From the NCBI GenBank assembly GCA_002477475.1, contig DLPX01000073.1:208-27885 (forward strand): a DNA stretch of 27,678 bases, read 5' to 3'. Numbering within the stretch: position 1 is the first letter of the stretch; every line of letters starts with the position of its first letter. Shown piece after piece: positions 22,977 through 27,678 of this stretch. The notes beneath the pieces are model-generated. The model was given only the letters and a program-made list of their open reading frames with translations, was not told where the DNA came from and searched no databases. The position numbers and the translations under genes were made by a program. Source of the DNA: Proteobacteria bacterium UBA7447. Its GTDB lineage: Bacteria; Pseudomonadota; Gammaproteobacteria; Arenicellales; UBA868.

Positions 22977-24085
22977 GTCTCCCTTGTCAGGGATCAATAA
23001 GCCCCGCGAAGTCTTTCGCGATCGCCTTGGCGTCGATGATGATGCTCATCGGCTCGTTCCACCCAACCCTGTCTAGGGCAAGCGAGGAGTTGGGCACGTT
23101 TCTGGGCGCCATGGACACAGAACATCCGGGCTGGTTCAAGGAAAGTTTTCTCGACTTTGAGGAAGATATTGATGAAGCAGCAGCTGAGGGCCGTCGGCTT
23201 GTGCTCTATTTCTGGCAGACAGGCTGCCCCTATTGCAACGCCCTGGTTGAGCACAATTTTGCGCAACGGGACATCACAGACACCATGCAGGCCCACTTTG
23301 ACCTCGTGGCCGTGAATATGTGGGGTGATCGGGAAGTCGTTGAGGTAGGTGGACGGACCTTTACCGAAAAAACACTGGCCGCGGCGTTGCAGGTGCACTA
23401 CACACCCACGCTGCTGTTTTTTGACGAAGCGCGTCAGGTTATCTTAAGGCTGAATGGCTATTACCCCCCCAACGCGTTCAGGGCGGCACTCGAATGGGCT
23501 CGAAGCGATACCGATCACTCAGGTGATTTCAGTGCGTATCTCGCCAGCCTTAAGACCCAGGACACCAATCCCCAACTCAACCCGCAGCCTTTCTTCGAAC
23601 CGTCATCTGCTGATCTTTCCGCCCACGAAGGCCAAACACTTGCGTTGTATTTTGAGCAACCAAACTGCCAGCAATGCGACACGTTGCATCAGAAAGTACT
23701 TGCCCATGACATTGTTCGGAATCAGGCGAAAAAAATGCGCTCGGTCCAGGTTGATATGTGGTCTGAGGAGCTCATCACCACGCCCGACGGACGACAGACA
23801 ACGGCCCGCGCATTCGCCAGAGACCTCAACATTCAGTTCGCACCAACGGTTGTATTCTTCGACGCTTACGGAGAGGAAGTGATGCGCCTGGACGGTGCCT
23901 TTCGCACTTTTCATACCCAGGGCATCATGCGTTACGTTAATGACAAAGCCTATCTGGAACAGCCGAGTTTCCAGCGTTATCTGGGAGAACTCGCGGAGCA
24001 TTGGCGTGAAAAGGGCTGGGATGTCGACATCTGGAGCTACGATCTGCCGGTCAGCCGTGACGGCCAACCCGTCAGTGTTCCCTAA
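22973..24085 (+). CDS. Exported tandem thioredoxin-fold protein (SoxW-like)
   Basis: This 370-residue protein has a hydrophobic segment near residues 13-32 that fits a signal peptide. Two thioredoxin-like domains follow. The first has LYFWQTGCPYC (Cys85 and Cys88), then VAVNMWGD and the cis-Pro region YTPTLLFFDE. The second repeats the layout with LYFEQPNCQQC (Cys232 and Cys235), VQVDMWSEE and FAPTVVFFDAYGEEVMRLDG. The match between halves, including M-W after the third strand, shows an internal duplication. SoxW-type proteins are periplasmic thioredoxins of sulfur metabolism, and thiol-disulfide exchange in the periplasm is likely. The start overlaps the fumarase stop by four bases (ATGA). 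PdxH follows after about 30 bases. The partner protein is unknown. Confidence 0.85.
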   Translation: MSLPCQGSISPAKSFAIALASMMMLIGSFHPTLSRASEELGTFLGAMDTEHPGWFKESFLDFEEDIDEAAAEGRRLVLYFWQTGCPYCNALVEHNFAQRDITDTMQAHFDLVAVNMWGDREVVEVGGRTFTEKTLAAALQVHYTPTLLFFDEARQVILRLNGYYPPNAFRAALEWARSDTDHSGDFSAYLASLKTQDTNPQLNPQPFFEPSSADLSAHEGQTLALYFEQPNCQQCDTLHQKVLAHDIVRNQAKKMRSVQVDMWSEELITTPDGRQTTARAFARDLNIQFAPTVVFFDAYGEEVMRLDGAFRTFHTQGIMRYVNDKAYLEQPSFQRYLGELAEHWREKGWDVDIWSYDLPVSRDGQPVSVP

Positions 24086-24114
24086 ATAATTCCTATACCA
24101 TGGGATGACGTTTG

Positions 24115-24756
24115 ATGAAGCTCCCAGGCAACCTTAAAGAGGATTTTTCTCAAGGCGCGCTCGATGCCGATATGCTATCGAAGGATCCCGTCGAGCAGTT
24201 TGAGCGCTGGTTTTCTGAGGTCTGTGAGATTGATCCTGACGCCCCCAACGCCGTCAGTCTGGCCACCGCGTCCCGGCTTGGCGTCCCGAGTGTGCGCACC
24301 GTGTTGATGAAAATCTATGACGTTAACGGCTTTGTCTTTTTCACCAACTACAGCAGCCGCAAGGCGAAGGATCTTGAAGAAAATCCGCGCGCGGCGATGC
24401 TCTTTCCCTGGGTGCGTCAGGGACGCCAGGTGATTGTCAGGGGGCCCGTTTCACGCATTGCGACAAGCGAATCGCTTAAATACTTTCTGACCCGCAGCCG
24501 GGGCAGTCAATTGGGCGCCTGGGCATCAGACCAGAGCAGCATTATCTCGGCCCGGGGTGTACTGGTGTCAAAACTGGAGGAGGTCAAACAGAAATTCTCT
24601 GCCGGTGAGGTTCCGCTGCCCTCTTTCTGGGGCGGGTATCGGCTGGAACCGGAAAGCATGGAATTCTGGCAGAGCCAGTCTGACCGGCTGCACGACCGGT
24701 TTGAATACACCCGTGACGCTAATGGCGATTGGGTGATCGCACGGCTTTCCCCTTAA
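24115..24756 (+). CDS. pdxH: Pyridoxamine 5'-phosphate oxidase
   Basis: This 213-residue FMN enzyme oxidises pyridoxine 5'-phosphate and pyridoxamine 5'-phosphate to pyridoxal 5'-phosphate. Conserved blocks are DPNAVSLATAS-like DAPNAVSLATASRLGVPSVRTVLMK near 44-68, FVFFTNYSSRKAKDLEENPRAAMLFPW, and the C-terminal family signature with PLPSFWGGYRLEPESMEFWQ and LHDRF followed by a short tail. The length equals the E. coli enzyme closely. The ATG at 24115 is preferred; a TTG directly before it is also in frame. The stop is 25 bases from the converging MttB-like gene. A weak hairpin GCAGG/CCTGC lies between them (24763-24776) without a T-run. Confidence 0.96.
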   Translation: MKLPGNLKEDFSQGALDADMLSKDPVEQFERWFSEVCEIDPDAPNAVSLATASRLGVPSVRTVLMKIYDVNGFVFFTNYSSRKAKDLEENPRAAMLFPWVRQGRQVIVRGPVSRIATSESLKYFLTRSRGSQLGAWASDQSSIISARGVLVSKLEEVKQKFSAGEVPLPSFWGGYRLEPESMEFWQSQSDRLHDRFEYTRDANGDWVIARLSP

Positions 24757-24781
24757 CCGCCCGCAGGGTGCCCTGCCCTCG

Positions 24782-26344
24782 TCAGGCGGCTTCGGCATCT
24801 CCCATGGTGCTCTCGCTCAGCCGCACCGGGAAATGATCACGAATCTGTCTGTCCATCTCAAGGGAGAGGTGTGAGGGCCTCGATCCCGAGAGAATCTCTG
24901 CCACTTTTGTTCGCGCCATCTCAAGCAGATCTGGCCGCCCCATTTCGTTCCATTCTTTAGGGCTCAGCCGGTCCCCGACCTCGGGATACACATAATCACG
25001 CTGCATCAGTGTCATCGTCTGATTGTGTCCAAGGAAGTGGCTCGGGCCCCCGATACAGACATCGCGGATCGTATCCACGGAAAGCGACTCCTCAGTGATC
25101 TCAATGCCGCGGATCGTCCGATTAATCGCACCAAGCATATCGTTATCGATGACGTAACTCTCCAGACAGCATCCCAGCAGACTTGCGTGCATGCCGGCCG
25201 CTTCATAAATCAGATTGGCCCCGCTATGGCCGGCCAGTACGTTCGTATACGCCTTCTCATAGCCTGACTGTGCGTCGGGCAGTTTGGCATCCGCCATCCC
25301 GGCGGCAATCCCGGTGGGCAAACCATAGTAACGGCCCATTTGGCCGCAAGCCGCCATCAATACTGCCTGTTCGCCGCTGCCGCCGCTCATTGCGCCGGTA
25401 CGAAGGTCTGAGACAAAAGGCCAGGTCCCGAAGATTGCCGGGTGACCCGGCTTGATGAGGTTGACGTACACCAGGCCGCCCAGCACTTCGGCCACTTCCT
25501 GGACGACAGCACCCGCCAATGACGCCGGACTGGTGGCTCCGGCCTGTCCTGCCGCCAGCAACAGTACCGGCATGCCCCGCTCTACGCAGGCTTCGAGCAC
25601 GCGGCAGGCATCCTCGGCAAAACGCATGGGCGGAACTACAAAGCAGCATGAGCAGCTGACAAAAGGCCGCTCGCGCCAAGCAGCCTCTCCTCCAGCAATC
25701 ATCTCCAGCATATCGATCGCCTGGTGCGCATGGGCGGGCTCAACGAAACTCGTCCCAACATGCTTGGCGGTCCCTGCGATAGCGGCATAGCAGGTGTTGA
25801 AATCCATCTCGGCAGGATCTTCAATATCCCTCAGCACCATGGAACGCTGGAAGAAGTGGATATGCTCCATCTGGTCCACGATTCGTGCTGCATCGTAGAG
25901 ATCCTGTGCCGTCGATTCACGGTACTCTCTCTTGACGGTATCAACGATGTGCACCGCGGCTCCCGCCGTTCCAAAGTACGTGCGACTTCCGCTCAGATCC
26001 AGGTCATAGCGCGAATCCTGGCCATACAGCGTGATGTTCTTGGCACACTTGGCTAGCGCCTCATCCACCAGAGACCGCGGGATCAGCAGTCTCTCGTCCT
26101 CAGTATAAGTGCCGCCGGCTGCCGTTACCCGCTCAATGATGGACGGCAAAGCATTGGCAAAGCCGATCGTCTCAAGCGTCTGAAGCGCTGCCTCATGAAT
26201 CCGCTCTACTTCCTCTTGGGTTAACGGCTGATAGCGCCCGCTTTGCAGACCCGGACGAACCGGTTTTTCTTCTTCAGGTATCGGTGCTGCCCGTAATGCC
26301 TGACGGGCAGCCCGGCCACCCATTCGACTGGTTTTCTTTGCCAC
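24782..26344 (-). CDS. MttB-family (trimethylamine/glycine betaine methyltransferase-like) protein
   Basis: This 520-residue protein belongs to the MttB superfamily, whose members transfer a methyl group from a quaternary or tertiary amine to a corrinoid protein. The family core is visible in LTQEEVERIHEAALQTLETIGF (split by its conserved positions), YFGTAGAAVHIVD, SGGSGEQAVLMAACGQMGRYYGLP and GMADAKLPDAQSGYEKA. No internal stop occurs, so it is of the non-pyrrolysine type, which includes the glycine betaine methyltransferase MtgB. The Lys/Arg-rich N-terminus (KKTSRMGGRAARQALRAAP) is typical of the form found in aerobic marine bacteria. The start is a GTG at 26344, with GGGAGGAG four bases upstream. 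No corrinoid protein or reactivase is present nearby. The deacetylase gene ends 30 bases upstream on the same strand, so they are likely cotranscribed. The substrate is unproven. Confidence 0.9.
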   Translation of the reverse strand: MAKKTSRMGGRAARQALRAAPIPEEEKPVRPGLQSGRYQPLTQEEVERIHEAALQTLETIGFANALPSIIERVTAAGGTYTEDERLLIPRSLVDEALAKCAKNITLYGQDSRYDLDLSGSRTYFGTAGAAVHIVDTVKREYRESTAQDLYDAARIVDQMEHIHFFQRSMVLRDIEDPAEMDFNTCYAAIAGTAKHVGTSFVEPAHAHQAIDMLEMIAGGEAAWRERPFVSCSCCFVVPPMRFAEDACRVLEACVERGMPVLLLAAGQAGATSPASLAGAVVQEVAEVLGGLVYVNLIKPGHPAIFGTWPFVSDLRTGAMSGGSGEQAVLMAACGQMGRYYGLPTGIAAGMADAKLPDAQSGYEKAYTNVLAGHSGANLIYEAAGMHASLLGCCLESYVIDNDMLGAINRTIRGIEITEESLSVDTIRDVCIGGPSHFLGHNQTMTLMQRDYVYPEVGDRLSPKEWNEMGRPDLLEMARTKVAEILSGSRPSHLSLEMDRQIRDHFPVRLSESTMGDAEAA

Positions 26345-26356
26345 CCGACTCCTCCC
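26345..26356 (-). promoter_or_regulatory. Ribosome binding site deciding a GTG start
   Basis: GGGAGGAG (minus strand, 26356-26349) followed by a four-base spacer fixes the GTG at 26344 as the start of the MttB-like gene rather than the ATG seven codons further in. Confidence 0.6.
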
Positions 26357-26374
26357 AGATCTCGTTCCCCGAGC

Positions 26375-27307
26375 CTAGTGCCCGGATGGATTGAATCGTG
26401 CTTGCAGATCCAAAATCAGTTCGGCCACTTTGACGTCTCTTGGCTTCACCCGATCAATCATCGGCAGTCGACCATCTAGGTGAACACTGCCGCCCTGTAC
26501 CACCCCGCGGCTCAGCAGCATCGCACTGTGCCCTGCTTCAGATGCGAGCCTGACGGTCGCGTCATTGTAATACCGGTCTCCGCCAAACGGAATGGAAAAA
26601 ACCGAGGTTTTCTGTACATGGGCCAGCGTTTTCAAAAAGCGACTGTTCTCATCTATTTCACGCCATTGCTCATCCTCGTTAAGGGATGACAGCACATAGT
26701 GATGCAGGGAATGACTGCCGTAACAGACCAAGGGGTGTGCTGTGAGTTCCTGGGTTTGTTGGGTGTAGAACCCGGTACGCCCTTCGATAGGCGCCTCATC
26801 CTCGAGAAAAGCATCCAGCATTTCACATACCCGGATGCTGCTGTTTCTTGGATCCTTGGTATAGCGATAAAAAGACTGCCCTGGATCGCGCTGCAACGCC
26901 TTCCCAAAACGCGTTTCGAACGCTTGGGTACGCCCTCGCTCCATTATGACCCGAACTTGATCGCGCCAGAACAGCGTGCCTTTCATAAACGCGCCGTTGA
27001 TAAATATTGCCAGGGGAATCTGCAACGCCTCAAAGACGCGGAACGTTTCATCAGACACGCACTGATAGCCATCGTCAACGGTGACAGTGGCAAGTCCCTT
27101 GCGGTTGGATGCTTGGCAGTATTCGTCAACTGAGACAAACCGGTATGAGCGCGACAACGCTTCCAGGTGGCGAAAAAGCGTCTGTGGCACCACGTTGTGG
27201 AGTGCCTTCCCAAGCACTGCGGGCGGCGACGCAAATGTGCCGTGATAGAGCAACGCCAATCCGCACTGATCGGCAAGTTCATGCACGGACAACTGTTGAG
27301 CGCTCAT
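26375..27307 (-). CDS. Polysaccharide deacetylase (NodB homology) family protein
   Basis: This 310-residue protein has the NodB-fold metal motif T-V-D-D-G (Asp78, Asp79; the usual form is T-F-D-D-G) and the second motif GSHSLHH, with His199 and His203 as likely metal ligands. A late strand SIPFGGDRYYND corresponds to the family's motif 3. The segment starts GLALLYHGTF, as in cytoplasmic-start NodB proteins, and no clear signal peptide is seen. Members remove N- or O-acetyl groups from carbohydrates, and some act on other amides. The ATG at 27307 diverges from the ornithine cyclodeaminase-like gene over 93 bases. The MttB-like gene follows it closely. A role in surface polysaccharide or peptidoglycan modification is possible; the link to amine metabolism is unexplained. 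Confidence 0.82.
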   Translation of the reverse strand: MSAQQLSVHELADQCGLALLYHGTFASPPAVLGKALHNVVPQTLFRHLEALSRSYRFVSVDEYCQASNRKGLATVTVDDGYQCVSDETFRVFEALQIPLAIFINGAFMKGTLFWRDQVRVIMERGRTQAFETRFGKALQRDPGQSFYRYTKDPRNSSIRVCEMLDAFLEDEAPIEGRTGFYTQQTQELTAHPLVCYGSHSLHHYVLSSLNEDEQWREIDENSRFLKTLAHVQKTSVFSIPFGGDRYYNDATVRLASEAGHSAMLLSRGVVQGGSVHLDGRLPMIDRVKPRDVKVAELILDLQARFNPSGH

Positions 27308-27400
27308 CTTGGTTGCGACTCCTGATTCAGAGGTTTGCGTACGCTGGACTCAAAACAAGAGGCTAAACTAAAGCCCTTCCGCAGGCAAAAACATTTATCC

Positions 27401-27678
27401 ATGAATTCAAAATCCTTCCACCTTGACGCGCAACAGATTTTCGAACAAATCAGCTTCGGACCGCTTGTCGATGATCTTGCCCGAATGCATCGGGAATCCC
27501 CTGCCGATCTGCAGGACATGCTGTTGGAGCAACCCGGGCAAATGGATAAAGACTACTGCCTGATCCGGGCAGCCTGGCAGGGTGGCGCAGCGCTCGGCGT
27601 CAAAATTGCCAGCGTCTTTCCAGCCAATGTATCGCACGATCTTCCGGCAATTCATGCCGCTTATATTCTTTTTGACGG
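27401..27678 (+). CDS. Ornithine cyclodeaminase/mu-crystallin family protein, N-terminal part
   Basis: The window ends inside this gene; about 92 codons are present. After an N-terminal helix region (SFGPLVDDLARMHRESPADL), the sequence reads DKDYCLIRAAWQGGAALGVKIASVFPAN and LPAIHAAYILFDG. This matches the ornithine cyclodeaminase/mu-crystallin family, where the Lys in G-x-K binds the substrate carboxylate. The family includes ornithine cyclodeaminase, alanine dehydrogenase, lysine cyclodeaminase and NAD(P)-dependent imine reductases such as delta-1-pyrroline-2-carboxylate reductase. An enzyme acting on amino or imino acids fits an amine-catabolic neighbourhood. The nucleotide-binding domain that would refine the assignment lies beyond the edge. 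It diverges from the deacetylase gene. Confidence 0.8.
   Translation, partial: MNSKSFHLDAQQIFEQISFGPLVDDLARMHRESPADLQDMLLEQPGQMDKDYCLIRAAWQGGAALGVKIASVFPANVSHDLPAIHAAYILFD

Overview
The window looks like a chromosomal segment of a proteobacterium, most likely a free-living (possibly marine or sediment) gammaproteobacterium. YaeQ, a class I fumarase, an MscS channel, a GlnB/GlnK-type PII protein, PdxH and a LysM-rich MltD-like lytic transglycosylase fit that lineage. Several of the catabolic genes (the FAD/GCV_T dehydrogenase, DUF849 enzyme, MttB-like protein and ornithine cyclodeaminase-like protein) are of types common in marine Alphaproteobacteria, so part of the island may be shared by transfer. 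The lineage is inferred from gene content only. No rRNA, tRNA, CRISPR array, transposase or integrase was recognised.

Layout. (1) 77-2082, minus strand: four small genes in visibly AT-richer DNA (a coiled-coil-like hypothetical, YaeQ, a MORN-repeat exported protein and an exported hypothetical). A roughly 410-base gap follows. (2) 2496-6601, minus strand: a leftward run of beta-carbonic anhydrase, a GFA-type formaldehyde-activating-like protein, a TMADH/DMADH-type iron-sulfur flavoprotein and a SAM methyltransferase, closed by a good intrinsic terminator at 2443-2460. (3) 6765-15010, plus strand: a catabolic operon of Rieske oxygenase, SDR, DUF849 beta-keto acid cleavage enzyme, second SDR, dimethylglycine/sarcosine dehydrogenase-like FAD protein and a DgcA-like flavoprotein. 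(4) 15060-18682: cupin, MscS, PII, a tandem rhodanese, an internally deleted DAHP synthase-like protein and MsrB. (5) 18703-24756: LysM lytic transglycosylase (minus), then fumarase, a tandem thioredoxin-fold protein and PdxH (plus). (6) 24782-27678: an MttB-family methyltransferase homologue and a NodB-type deacetylase (minus), diverging from a truncated ornithine cyclodeaminase/mu-crystallin gene at the right edge.

How the genes may work together. Regions 2 and 3 read as a methylated-amine catabolic island. The DUF849 enzyme would cleave a beta-keto acid such as 3-dehydrocarnitine, with an SDR making the keto acid. The Rieske enzyme has the bridging Glu typical of quaternary-ammonium oxygenases and would remove the first N-methyl group. 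The FAD/GCV_T enzyme and the flavoproteins would remove later methyl groups. The folate-binding GCV_T domain and the GFA protein would deal with the formaldehyde. The substrate is not proven, and no transporter, Rieske reductase, corrinoid protein or regulator lies inside the window.

The two most unusual signals are a perfect 18-bp inverted repeat with a 4-nt loop inside the first codons of the DgcA-like gene (13100-13139), and a 168-residue DAHP synthase-like protein that joins the N-terminal ferredoxin-like domain directly to the last part of the barrel, lacking the catalytic middle (17769-18275).
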